From contig JASCOH010000002.1 in assembly GCA_029959295.1 (NCBI GenBank), positions 434,001-498,000 of the forward strand: a stretch of DNA of 64,000 bases, given 5' to 3'. A program made the position numbers and the translations under genes. The notes below the pieces were generated by a model. It saw nothing but the letters and a program-made list of their open reading frames with translations, was not told where the DNA came from and searched no databases. Origin of the DNA: Flavobacteriaceae bacterium PS02334. GTDB lineage: Bacteria > Bacteroidota > Bacteroidia > Flavobacteriales > Flavobacteriaceae. Of this stretch, positions 8,342 to 15,824 are shown piece by piece; within the stretch, counting starts at the first letter, position 1, and each line of letters starts with the position of its first letter.

Positions 8342-8477
8342 TTGTTTTTTAAACAAGAAAATAATATCTTTGTAATCCATTACTACTGAACTATGTGATT
8401 AAATATTTCTTTCCGACAAAATTTTAAACCACAGGCAACTGTCCTTGTGGAATTCGTCTATCTTGAAAGAATATATC
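8342..8477 (+). promoter_or_regulatory. Promoter and structured leader of the ABC-F gene
   Basis: TTG (8342-8344), a 20-bp spacer and TATCTTTG (8365-8372) form a good Bacteroidota promoter. The transcribed leader is about 100 nt. It contains an ATG directly followed by TGA (8393-8398) and a small hairpin, CCACAGG with CCTTGTGG (8429-8450), 27 nt before the start codon. Several antibiotic-resistance ABC-F genes in other phyla use leader attenuation; a similar role here is inference. Confidence 0.5.
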
Positions 8478-10067
8478 ATGGTTACCTTACAAAACATCAC
8501 CTATCAGCATGCTGACAAGCAGCTGTTGTTCAATAACATCAATTTCATTGCAAACAAAGCCGAAAAGATCGCACTGATTGGCAAAAATGGTTCAGGGAAA
8601 TCCACCCTGCTTAAACTTATTGCTAAAAAAATCGAGCCTTTCTCGGGAACTGTTAATTTCAAATCAGTTCCGTACCATGTCCCTCAAATCTTCGGACAAT
8701 TTGATAATTCAACTGTTGCCGAAGTTCTTGCAGTTGGACAAAAACTGAGTGCCTTAAGAGAAATATTGGAAGGAAATGTCACGGATTCAAACCTTGAAAT
8801 GCTGGACGATGACTGGGATATTGAAGAGCGCTGTCATTTGGCGCTGCATTTTTGGGAACTTGAAGACTTAAATCTTAATGATTACATGGGATCGCTAAGC
8901 GGCGGCCAGCAGACAAAAGTATTTTTGGCAGGCCTGCTGATTCACAATCCAGATTTGGTTTTGCTTGACGAACCCAGCAACCATCTTGATCGTGCAGGAA
9001 GGCAGAAGCTGTTCGAATGGCTTAAAAACACAAACGCAACTGTTGTAATGGTTACGCATGATAGAGAATTGCTGAGATTAGTTCAAAAAATAGCAGCACT
9101 TCATGAGAAGGGCATCACCAATTACAATGGAAATTATGCTGATTATCTTATCCACAAGGAAACCGAAGAGAAGGCCCTAAATCAAGATATCCATGATAAG
9201 GAGCGCGAATTACGCAAAGCAAAGGCAAAAGAGCGCGAAACCAACGAACGGCAGCAAAAATTAGATTCGCGGGGAAAAAGCAAAAAAGAAAAGTCCGGGG
9301 TGGCACGCATCATGATGAATACGCTGCGCAATAATGCCGAGAACAGCAGTGCAAAACTTAAAAATGTGCATAACGAAAAGATGCAGGATATTTCACAGGA
9401 ATTGCGACAGCTGCGATCGGAACTTCCCGATATCGACAAAATGAAGTTGGGCATTGGAGACTCGTCTCTTCACAAAGGTAAGATCCTTTTCAAGGGACAA
9501 AATTTAAATTATTCCTATGAAAATTTACGACTATGGAAACAAAACCTGAACTTTGAAATTACAAGCGGCCAGCGAATAGGCCTTGAAGGAAAAAACGGCT
9601 CGGGAAAAACGACTTTTTTAAAAATGCTGACAGGAGAATTGCAACCGTCTGAGGGCAATATCTACCGTTCTGAACCGATTATCGTTTACGTAGATCAGCA
9701 TTATTCTTATCTGAATGACCATTTGACTATTTATGAACAGGCACAAAAATCAAACACCACTGGATTAGAAGAGCATGAAGTCCGAATGCGGCTGAACCGT
9801 TTCTTGTTTGCACCGAAGGATACAGACAAGCTGTGCCAAGCGCTTAGTGGTGGCGAGCGCATGCGATTGGTTTTGTGCTGTATTACTATGTCTGCCACAC
9901 CGCCTGATGTGATCATTCTGGATGAACCGACTAATAATCTTGACCTGCAGAACATTGCCATACTAACCGCCGCCGTAAAAGAGTACCAAGGAACTTTGAT
10001 TGTCGTTTCGCATGAGTTGTTATTTATGGAGGATATCGATATTGATAGAACTATTCTCTTAGAATAA
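8478..10067 (+). CDS. ABC-F family ATP-binding protein
   Basis: 529 residues from ATG 8478; the frame also extends to a TTG at 8445, but that codon lies in the leader hairpin. Two ABC domains and no membrane helices. Domain 1 has GKNGSGKST (35-43), LSGGQQTK and LLDEPSNHLD. Domain 2 has GKNGSGKTT, LSGGERMR and LDEPTNNLD. They are joined by a charged coiled-coil linker rich in Lys, Glu and Arg, the P-site tRNA interaction motif of ABC-F proteins. Members act on the ribosome, either in translation quality control or in protection against PTC-binding antibiotics. The subfamily could not be assigned from sequence alone. GC content is high (53% in 8881-8940 by count). Confidence 0.9.
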   Translation: MVTLQNITYQHADKQLLFNNINFIANKAEKIALIGKNGSGKSTLLKLIAKKIEPFSGTVNFKSVPYHVPQIFGQFDNSTVAEVLAVGQKLSALREILEGNVTDSNLEMLDDDWDIEERCHLALHFWELEDLNLNDYMGSLSGGQQTKVFLAGLLIHNPDLVLLDEPSNHLDRAGRQKLFEWLKNTNATVVMVTHDRELLRLVQKIAALHEKGITNYNGNYADYLIHKETEEKALNQDIHDKERELRKAKAKERETNERQQKLDSRGKSKKEKSGVARIMMNTLRNNAENSSAKLKNVHNEKMQDISQELRQLRSELPDIDKMKLGIGDSSLHKGKILFKGQNLNYSYENLRLWKQNLNFEITSGQRIGLEGKNGSGKTTFLKMLTGELQPSEGNIYRSEPIIVYVDQHYSYLNDHLTIYEQAQKSNTTGLEEHEVRMRLNRFLFAPKDTDKLCQALSGGERMRLVLCCITMSATPPDVIILDEPTNNLDLQNIAILTAAVKEYQGTLIVVSHELLFMEDIDIDRTILLE

Positions 10068-10084
10068 TTAAGTTCTAGCAAAAA

Positions 10085-10118
10085 AAATGGCGCCACCTGT
10101 CTTCAGATGGCGCCATTT
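10085..10118 (-). terminator. Terminator of tmRNA, shared with the ABC-F gene
   Basis: Perfect 11-bp arms AAATGGCGCCA and TGGCGCCATTT with a 12-nt loop. On the minus strand the stem is followed by a run of T residues, which fits termination of ssrA. On the plus strand the T run is short. Confidence 0.85.
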
Positions 10119-10126
10119 GGCATTTG

Positions 10127-10521
10127 TGGAGTCGCCGAGAGTCGAACTCGGGTCCAAACAAGCAACTAAAAAGATTTCTACGCGCTTATTTCTTGATTAG
10201 GTTTTCGTCATTGTGCAAGGCCAAGAACAGCCACACAACACTTATCTTCTTAGTTGTCAAAACAGTCCCAAAGCTTAACTGTTTCTAGGTTTATTTTTAC
10301 GGTTCCCCTTTAAAGAACGCCACAAACCAAGGCTTTCAAGAGGAATCCTGCTTCCCTACCTTGTAGGGACGAGGCTAATCTTACTGTAATTCAGATTATG
10401 CAGCTAGAGCGTAGTTATTTTCGCCGTGTAAAAGTGTTAGGACCATTTATTTACGAGAATTGTCCCAGTTCTCGACGTGCTTACTTTTCAATTCGACTTG
10501 CTGTCAAAACCAGTCGACCCC
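10127..10521 (-). ncRNA. ssrA: Transfer-messenger RNA
   Basis: The 5' end GGGGTCGACTGG and the 3' part GACCCGAGTTCGACTCTCGG followed by CGACTCCA form the tRNA-like domain. The acceptor stem GGGGTCG pairs with CGACTCC. The tag reading frame is at 10396-10425 and encodes GENNYALAA followed by TAA, the hydrophobic ending recognised by ClpXP. The CCA tail is not encoded after the discriminator A. A possible promoter box TACTTTTG lies at 10564-10571 (minus). tmRNA with SmpB rescues stalled ribosomes. Its 3' end faces the accessory block at 1-10 kb. Confidence 0.97.
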
Positions 10522-10600
10522 AATATTTAAAAGAACATTTGCCTTAATGCAAAAATTATACCACAAAAGTAGTCAAATAATTCAGATTTGCAATTCTAAA

Positions 10601-11797
10601 TTATTCTAAAGCGTCTTCCTTGCTAAGTTTTATTGGATAGGTTCCGAATAAAGGAGCCAATTTCCATACTTTATAGGTTTTTAGCGTATATTTATTTGAA
10701 AGTGCAAAAATGGCAACCGTATCTTTTTTCAATTTCACATAGGATGAGGTATTTCCGTGCCACCAGCCATTGTGGTAAAAAAGCTGTTCGCCGGTTTCCC
10801 ATTCCATCATTCTTATTCCCAATCCATAATTTTTATTTCCCCTATGCTCATAGCTGTAGCCTTTAAAAGCTTCGCTCACTAAAACCGGATTCAAGAAATC
10901 TTTAGAATAAGTAGCTACATCAAATTTCAGCAAATCTCTAGGCGTAGAATAAATATTCTTGTCGCCATAAACATCATCGAGATGATTGCTTTCATAAATG
11001 ATCTTGTTTCCTTTATAAGACTGGCTTGCAGATTCTCTGTCTTTATTATAGTCAAAAACAAAGGTGTCTTTCATGCCAATCGGATCAAAAATCATTTCCT
11101 GCATCGCATCGCGATAGTTTTTTCCAGTGATTTTTTCTATAACCAAAGCCAGAATTGCATAATTCGTATTGCAATATCCAAATTTTCTGTCAGGCTTGAA
11201 ATACAATCCAAATTTATGCTTTGCTAGCAAATCTAAAATATCTTGATTGTGAAGCATTTTTGAACGGCTCCAAATTTTGGTATCATCAGCAAAGTAAGCA
11301 TAATTTGGCAAGCCGCTTCGATGATTCAAAAGCATTTTAATCGTGATGTCAGTATAAGGAAATGACGGCAGAATCATATTAACTTTGTCTTCAAGATTTA
11401 ATTTCTCGCTGTTAATTAATTTCAAGACAGCCGTCGCAGTCAAGACTTTTGAAACAGAAGCAATATGAAGAGGCGTTTTGGCATCAATTTCTTTGCCTTT
11501 TGAAAAATCAGAACTTCCTTCATACTTTTCAAAAATAATCTGCCCATTTTTTGCTACTAGAAAACCGCCGTTCATCGAATTGTTCGGCCAATTTTTTTCA
11601 TAGAATTTTTCAAGTGAGCTTCTTTTTGAAGTAATATATTCTGGATCTAATTTTTTTCCGTGTAATCCATAAAGGTTCTCATTTTCATTTTTTGTGGTGT
11701 CATTCGAGGCAAGCTGCTTCTCCTGATTTTGGCAAGAACCTAGTGTTAATGCAGTAAACAGAATTGAAGTAGCAAGTATATATTTTGATATAGTCAT
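10601..11797 (-). CDS. Serine hydrolase, beta-lactamase/PBP-like family, lipoprotein
   Basis: Start set at ATG 11797: it gives a clean lipoprotein signal with LGSC (Cys22), and a TATATTTG promoter box at 11820-11827 lies inside the longer frame (which runs to 11863). 398 residues. The SxxK motif is S114-V-S-K117. The second motif is YCN and the third region is HNGWWHG. This is PF00144, the class C beta-lactamase / DD-peptidase / esterase superfamily. Real class C lactamases have KTG in the third motif; its absence argues against antibiotic hydrolysis and for an esterase or D-aminopeptidase-like role. The gene stands alone. Confidence 0.88.
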   Translation of the reverse strand: MTISKYILATSILFTALTLGSCQNQEKQLASNDTTKNENENLYGLHGKKLDPEYITSKRSSLEKFYEKNWPNNSMNGGFLVAKNGQIIFEKYEGSSDFSKGKEIDAKTPLHIASVSKVLTATAVLKLINSEKLNLEDKVNMILPSFPYTDITIKMLLNHRSGLPNYAYFADDTKIWSRSKMLHNQDILDLLAKHKFGLYFKPDRKFGYCNTNYAILALVIEKITGKNYRDAMQEMIFDPIGMKDTFVFDYNKDRESASQSYKGNKIIYESNHLDDVYGDKNIYSTPRDLLKFDVATYSKDFLNPVLVSEAFKGYSYEHRGNKNYGLGIRMMEWETGEQLFYHNGWWHGNTSSYVKLKKDTVAIFALSNKYTLKTYKVWKLAPLFGTYPIKLSKEDALE

Positions 11798-11819
11798 TGC
11801 AAAATTGGTGGTTAAGGAG

Positions 11820-11827
11820 CAAATATA
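11820..11827 (-). promoter_or_regulatory. Putative -7 promoter box of the serine hydrolase gene
   Basis: Minus strand TATATTTG matches TAnnTTTG, 22 nt upstream of ATG 11797. It decides between the two candidate starts. Confidence 0.6.
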
Positions 11828-12121
11828 AAAAATCACAAACAGGTTTGCTCTATACTTTAACATATAAAAAACTAAATTTATTGTGCCAGATTTGAGTTTT
11901 TTTTCAGTTAAATAGATTTAAAACTCACAATCAAAAGTTTATGAATTTTTATCTTCAAAAACCTTTTGAATTTCTTAAAGTTAGTGTTATATTTGAAACA
12001 AATTACAACGATGTAGTTATAATGTAAAATTAAATGCAGTCGTTTTGTTAATAAAATGATAATATTGCAATATTTGTATTAATTTGATTGAAGCCTCAGT
12101 CTATAATTTTTAAAAAATAAT
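11828..12121. other. Divergent intergenic region
   Basis: Very AT-rich spacer between the serine hydrolase and dehydrogenase genes (324 bp counted from 11798). Apart from the hydrolase promoter box I see no gene, repeat or convincing TAnnTTTG element for the dehydrogenase. Confidence 0.5.
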
Positions 12122-13342
12122 ATGAAATTCGGAATTATTAAGGAAAGAAAAAATCCTCCAGATAGGAGAGTAGTTTTTACTCCAGAAGAAGCTGCAAACA
12201 TAAAAAAGAAGTTTCCGGAAGCAGAAATCATCATCGAAAGTTCTGATATCAGAATTTTTAATGACGAAGAATACATTGCCAACGGTTTTGAAGTTGTCAA
12301 AGATGTTTCTGATTGCGACGTTCTTTTTGGCGTAAAAGAAGTGCCGATTGACAGCCTCATTCCAAATAAAAAATACTTTTTCTTTTCACATACGATCAAA
12401 AAACAGCCTCACAATAGAAAGCTGTTGAAAGCAATTTTAGAGAAAAATATTGATTTATACGATCATGAAACAATTGTTGACAAAGATTTCAAACGTCTTA
12501 TTGGCTTTGGAAGATATGCCGGAATTGTTGGTGCTTACAACGGATTAAGAGCTTTCGGAATTAAATTCGAGCTTTTCAATCTTCCAAAAGCGGAAACTTT
12601 GGCTCACAAGGAAGAATTGATTGCAAAATTAAAAAGACAAGTACTTCCTCCAATAAAAATCGTGCTTACCGGAACTGGAAAAGCAGGAATGGGCGCCAAA
12701 GAAATCTTGGACGGAGTAAAAATCAAGGAAGTTTCACCAGAAAATTTTCTTTCTAAAAAATATTCAGAGCCAGTTTATACCCAAATCGATGTCTTAGAAT
12801 ACAACAAGCGCATCGATGGAAAGCCTTCTGACAAGGAAGATTTCTATAAAAATCCAAAAGAATATACTTCTGATTTTGAGCGTTTTGCAAATGTTTCTGA
12901 TATTTTCATGGCAGCCCATTTTTATGGAAACGATGCGCCCATAATTTTGACTCGTGAAATGCTTATGTCAAAAGATAATGCAATTAAAATTGTTGCCGAT
13001 ATTTCTTGCGATGTTGACGGTCCGATTGCTTGCACGATCAAAGCCTCTACGATTGCCGAACCGCTTTTTGGCTACCATCCAGGTGAGAATAAGGAAGTAG
13101 ATGTTTTTCATCCTGCCGCGATTGTGGTGATGTCGATTGACAATTTGCCTTGCGAACTTCCAAAAGATGCGAGCGAAGGTTTTGGAGAAATGTTTATGGA
13201 ACACGTAATTCCAGCCTTTTTCAATAATGATAAAGACGGAATTTTAACACGCGCAAAAATTACAGAAAACGGAAAATTAACTCCGAGATTTGAATACCTT
13301 CAAAATTATGTTGATGGCAATGAAATTTTAACTACAGCATAA
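12122..13342 (+). CDS. Saccharopine dehydrogenase-like / alanine dehydrogenase N-terminal-domain oxidoreductase
   Basis: 406 residues. The N-terminus MKFGIIKERKNPPDRRVVFT is the start of the AlaDh/PNT N-terminal domain, in the form found in NAD-dependent saccharopine dehydrogenase (lysine-forming, LYS1). The central Rossmann segment is IKIVLTGTGKAGMGAKEIL. A late conserved stretch is VADISCDVDGPIACTIKAST, near-diagnostic of the saccharopine-dehydrogenase-like group. The likely reaction is NAD(P)-linked oxidation or reduction at a lysine/2-oxoglutarate adduct or an amino acid. No lysine pathway genes are adjacent, so the physiological substrate is open. Confidence 0.78.
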   Translation: MKFGIIKERKNPPDRRVVFTPEEAANIKKKFPEAEIIIESSDIRIFNDEEYIANGFEVVKDVSDCDVLFGVKEVPIDSLIPNKKYFFFSHTIKKQPHNRKLLKAILEKNIDLYDHETIVDKDFKRLIGFGRYAGIVGAYNGLRAFGIKFELFNLPKAETLAHKEELIAKLKRQVLPPIKIVLTGTGKAGMGAKEILDGVKIKEVSPENFLSKKYSEPVYTQIDVLEYNKRIDGKPSDKEDFYKNPKEYTSDFERFANVSDIFMAAHFYGNDAPIILTREMLMSKDNAIKIVADISCDVDGPIACTIKASTIAEPLFGYHPGENKEVDVFHPAAIVVMSIDNLPCELPKDASEGFGEMFMEHVIPAFFNNDKDGILTRAKITENGKLTPRFEYLQNYVDGNEILTTA

Positions 13343-13364
13343 AAAAATTACTCTTTTATATTTG

Positions 13365-13392
13365 AGCCTATCCATTCGGATAGGCTTTTTTA
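13365..13392 (+). terminator. Terminator of the dehydrogenase gene
   Basis: AGCCTATCC and GGATAGGCT form a 9-bp stem with a 4-nt loop, followed by TTTTTTATT. It also overlaps the last codons of the convergent Coq4-like gene. Confidence 0.85.
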
Positions 13393-13845
13393 TTGAATTT
13401 GAAATGCACGTTGAATAGTCTTTACCGGGATGAGCAGCATTTTTGAAAAATCTAGGTAATGAAAACGAAGTGCGCGATTTCCACGGCGGTATTGTTTCAA
13501 GAAATAATTGATTTTGGTAGGATAGAAGAGAGTTCCGGTCAAGATTACCATAAAAAGATAGATGCTTCGCTTTCCATTTCCGAAGAGATAATATTGCATT
13601 CCGATTTCTTCAGGAACAGTGATTCCGGTATTTGTCAAAACATGAATTACATCGTGGTCTTCTAGTTTTGGCTGTATTTCAAAATTATATTTGTATAAAA
13701 ACCAACCCAAATGAAAACCAAGGCTTTCCTCAGGGAATTGCAATAAATCTTTGGCATCGATATTCCAAGGTTTGTTGCTTTTGAAATATTTCTGGTAAGG
13801 TTTTTTACTTACTTCGTAAAGTTTTTCGATGAATAAATCTTTCAT
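13390..13845 (-). CDS. Coq4-like protein
   Basis: 151 residues. The central segment EDHDVIHVLTNTGITVPEEIG carries the HDxxH and downstream Glu that define Coq4, a zinc-binding scaffold and decarboxylase/hydroxylase factor of ubiquinone synthesis. It is short compared with eukaryotic Coq4. Flavobacteria generally make menaquinone, not ubiquinone, so the classical role cannot apply directly. The gene follows the winged-helix regulator by 53 bp and has its own copy of the palindromic operator in front (13864-13880). Confidence 0.7.
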   Translation of the reverse strand: MKDLFIEKLYEVSKKPYQKYFKSNKPWNIDAKDLLQFPEESLGFHLGWFLYKYNFEIQPKLEDHDVIHVLTNTGITVPEEIGMQYYLFGNGKRSIYLFMVILTGTLFYPTKINYFLKQYRRGNRALRFHYLDFSKMLLIPVKTIQRAFQIQ

Positions 13846-13863
13846 ATTTTATTTTTTAAAAGT

Positions 13864-13880
13864 ACTTTGAATTTCAAAGT
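13864..13880. promoter_or_regulatory. Palindromic operator before the Coq4-like gene
   Basis: ACTTTGAATTTCAAAGT is a perfect 8+1+8 palindrome, 18 bp upstream of the ATG at 13845. Together with its flank TTAAAAGTACTTTGAAT it repeats at 15204-15228 before the first gene of the cluster. Confidence 0.65.
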
Positions 13881-13898
13881 TTGGGTATAAAAAAATTT

Positions 13899-14195
13899 CT
13901 ATTGTTTTTGGATCAATTTTTCAAGCGCTTCAATATGGTCTTTGAAAGCTTTCTTGCCCTCTTTAGTCGCGATGTATCTTGTGTTTGGTTTTTTACCAAT
14001 AAATTGCTTTTCGATCATGATATAATTTTCAGCTTCTAAAGCTTTTGTGTGGCTGGCAAGATTGCCGTCAGTAACGCCTAAAAGTTCTTTCAGCATATTA
14101 AAATCAGCACTTTCATTGACCATTAAAATAGACATGATTCCTAGTCTGATTCTGTGGTCAAAGGCTTTATTAATATTTTGAATGATGCTTTTCAT
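13899..14195 (-). CDS. Winged-helix transcriptional regulator (MarR/ArsR-like HTH)
   Basis: 98 residues, essentially one winged-helix domain. The recognition part is LLGVTDGNLASHTKALEAENYI and the wing is KKPNTRYIATKEGKKAF. This is the short 'winged helix DNA-binding domain' group common in Bacteroidota. Its start overlaps the stop of the lipoprotein gene by one base, so the two are translationally coupled. The palindromes at 13864 and 15212 are its likely binding sites; that assignment is inference from position. Confidence 0.88.
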   Translation of the reverse strand: MKSIIQNINKAFDHRIRLGIMSILMVNESADFNMLKELLGVTDGNLASHTKALEAENYIMIEKQFIGKKPNTRYIATKEGKKAFKDHIEALEKLIQKQ

Positions 14196-14551
14196 TATGC
14201 TTTATTTAGTTTTATTGTATCTTTTTCAATCTCAAAGATAATTTTTTGATCTAAAGATTTTCCATTGGAGTAGTAGCCGGCGGTGGTCTTTTTGATTTCT
14301 CCTTTTTCATTCGTGAATTCGAGAATATAATGTCCCTCTGTTTTATTTTCGTTCATTTTCAAGAAATCACTAATTTCTCCTCCAGATTTTAATTCTTCAA
14401 AAGTAAGGACTTCCTTATTTTCACTGGTATATAATTTTATATTTTTTATCGATTTTTCTGTAGTATTTATAATTTCGACGTCAACTCCAGTTTTGAAATA
14501 ACTGCAAGAAATTAAAAGAAAAGAAGAAATTAGGATTAGGATATTTTTCAT
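14195..14551 (-). CDS. Small lipoprotein of unknown function
   Basis: 118 residues with a lipoprotein signal (LLISC, Cys16). The mature part is beta-rich and charged (DVEIINTTEKSIKNIKLYTS), like a small Ig-type or transthyretin-like fold. I do not recognise a family. It is the middle gene of the cluster: 28 bp after the membrane protein gene and overlapping the regulator gene. Confidence 0.75.
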   Translation of the reverse strand: MKNILILISSFLLISCSYFKTGVDVEIINTTEKSIKNIKLYTSENKEVLTFEELKSGGEISDFLKMNENKTEGHYILEFTNEKGEIKKTTAGYYSNGKSLDQKIIFEIEKDTIKLNKA

Positions 14552-14579
14552 TATATGATGGATTTTTAAGATGCGGATT

Positions 14580-15203
14580 TTATTTTCTTTCGTATTTAAA
14601 ATACATTACAGAACCATAAAACAAATGGCAAAGGCCAAAACCCAAAGCCCAGAACAGTAATCCAAAACCTATGAAATAAGCAGAAATCAATCCTAAAATG
14701 AGTAAAGTTACTCCTAAATAGCGAACATCGCCCAGCGTATATTTGCTGGCATTCACGCAAGCCAATCCATAGAAAATCAAAGTCAGGGGCGCTACATATC
14801 CATAAATTTCTTTTTCAATCAGGAACAATATAAAAATACCGCCAGTCGCCAACGGGATCATGAAATTAATCAGAAGCCTTTTTGAAGAAGCGTCCCATAT
14901 TTTTTCGCCTTGGCCTTTTGCTTTTTTCGTGCTCAAAATAATTCCGGTAATTAGCGAGAATACAATTACGCCAAAAGCAATGCTGAAAAGCTGGATCATC
15001 GAATCTTCTGTGACAATCAAATTTCGATAGGTGCCAAAGCTATATTCTTTACTATAAATTATTTGGTAGGCTAAAAAAGCGCCAATCAAAGAATAGATTC
15101 CGGCCAAAATTCCGGATAAGCCGCTTAGTGAAATAAAGCGCGATGATTTGTTCATCATGTTTTTTATTTCAGAAATGTCATTAAGATATTTGTTTGCTTC
15201 CAT
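14580..15203 (-). CDS. Polytopic membrane protein of unknown function
   Basis: 207 residues with about six hydrophobic helices, starting at SLSGLSGILAGIYSLIGAFL. A cytoplasmic N-terminus (MEANKYLNDISEIKNMMNKS) precedes them. I recognise no family with certainty; proteins like this are usually found with a short winged-helix regulator in Bacteroidota. It is the first gene of the cluster and has the palindromic operator directly before its start. Confidence 0.78.
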   Translation of the reverse strand: MEANKYLNDISEIKNMMNKSSRFISLSGLSGILAGIYSLIGAFLAYQIIYSKEYSFGTYRNLIVTEDSMIQLFSIAFGVIVFSLITGIILSTKKAKGQGEKIWDASSKRLLINFMIPLATGGIFILFLIEKEIYGYVAPLTLIFYGLACVNASKYTLGDVRYLGVTLLILGLISAYFIGFGLLFWALGFGLCHLFYGSVMYFKYERK

Positions 15204-15211
15204 TTTAAAGT

Positions 15212-15228
15212 ACTTTGAATAGCAAAGT
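15212..15228. promoter_or_regulatory. Palindromic operator at the head of the membrane protein/regulator cluster
   Basis: ACTTTGAATAGCAAAGT, the imperfect copy of the palindrome at 13864-13880, 8 bp upstream of ATG 15203. The shared block TTTAAAGTACTTTGAAT is longer than the palindrome half. Confidence 0.65.
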
Positions 15229-15324
15229 AAAAGATAAAATTTTTAACGACCAAACTATTTTAAAGAAATTTTTAAATTAATGAAAAGGTTATTCTAATTA
15301 TATATTTTTTAACATTTCTATACT

Positions 15325-15332
15325 TATATTTG
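15325..15332 (+). promoter_or_regulatory. Putative -7 promoter box of the small lipoprotein gene
   Basis: TATATTTG matches TAnnTTTG and lies 18 nt upstream of ATG 15351. It rules out the longer frame from 15330. Confidence 0.6.
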
Positions 15333-15350
15333 TCAAAAATTAAAAGCACT

Positions 15351-15752
15351 ATGAAAAAACAAACATTAAGTTTATTTGCGTTATTGGCTGTTGTAGCTTT
15401 ATCTAGCTGTGATTCAAGCAAAAAAAGCACTGAGGAAGTTACAAAAGAAGAAACTACAGAAGTTGTGAAAGAAGAGCCGGCTCCGGTTGAAGAAGTAGCT
15501 CCAGCAGAAGAACAAAAAATTGAAGTGGCTGTTGTTGGAACTGTTAAAGAAATCAACAGAGGAAAAGACGGATATACTGCAAAAATCACTGATGATGCAG
15601 GGAAAATATACAATGCGACAATCAGCATTCCGAATTTAAAAGATCCAAAACAATACCGTTCTGTTGAAGTAGGACAGAAAATCAGCGTAAAAGGAGAGTC
15701 TTTTGCTTCTGATGCCGATAACTACATTGTTGTTAGAGAATTGTTGAAATAA
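15351..15752 (+). CDS. Small lipoprotein with OB-like C-terminal domain
   Basis: 133 residues from ATG 15351. A lipoprotein signal ends at LSSC (Cys20). Then come a very acidic low-complexity linker (about 25-60, Glu, Val and Pro rich) and a compact C-terminal domain (VGTVKEINRGKDGYTAKI to YIVVRELLK) that resembles a small beta-barrel of the OB type. No family is recognised. It is monocistronic, with its own promoter and terminator. Confidence 0.8.
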   Translation: MKKQTLSLFALLAVVALSSCDSSKKSTEEVTKEETTEVVKEEPAPVEEVAPAEEQKIEVAVVGTVKEINRGKDGYTAKITDDAGKIYNATISIPNLKDPKQYRSVEVGQKISVKGESFASDADNYIVVRELLK

Positions 15753-15771
15753 GGCTTGCTTTATAACATAA

Positions 15772-15806
15772 AAAAAGGCCTGACGATTAATTTGTCAGGC
15801 CTTTTT
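15772..15806. terminator. Bidirectional terminator
   Basis: AAAAAGGCCTGAC and GTCAGGCCTTTTT, perfect 13-bp arms with a 9-nt loop. It lies between convergent genes. Confidence 0.9.
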
Positions 15807-15824
15807 ATTTAGTATATTTTCTAT

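Noticed and set aside
8445-8477. N-terminal extension of the ABC-F protein from a TTG codon
   Set aside because: The extension MWNSSILKEYI is not part of the family, lies in the leader hairpin, and a normal ATG with a canonical ABC-F start follows at 8478.
10601-11863. Start of the serine hydrolase at 11863
   Set aside because: The promoter box at 11820-11827 lies inside this extension and the lipoprotein signal begins at 11797.
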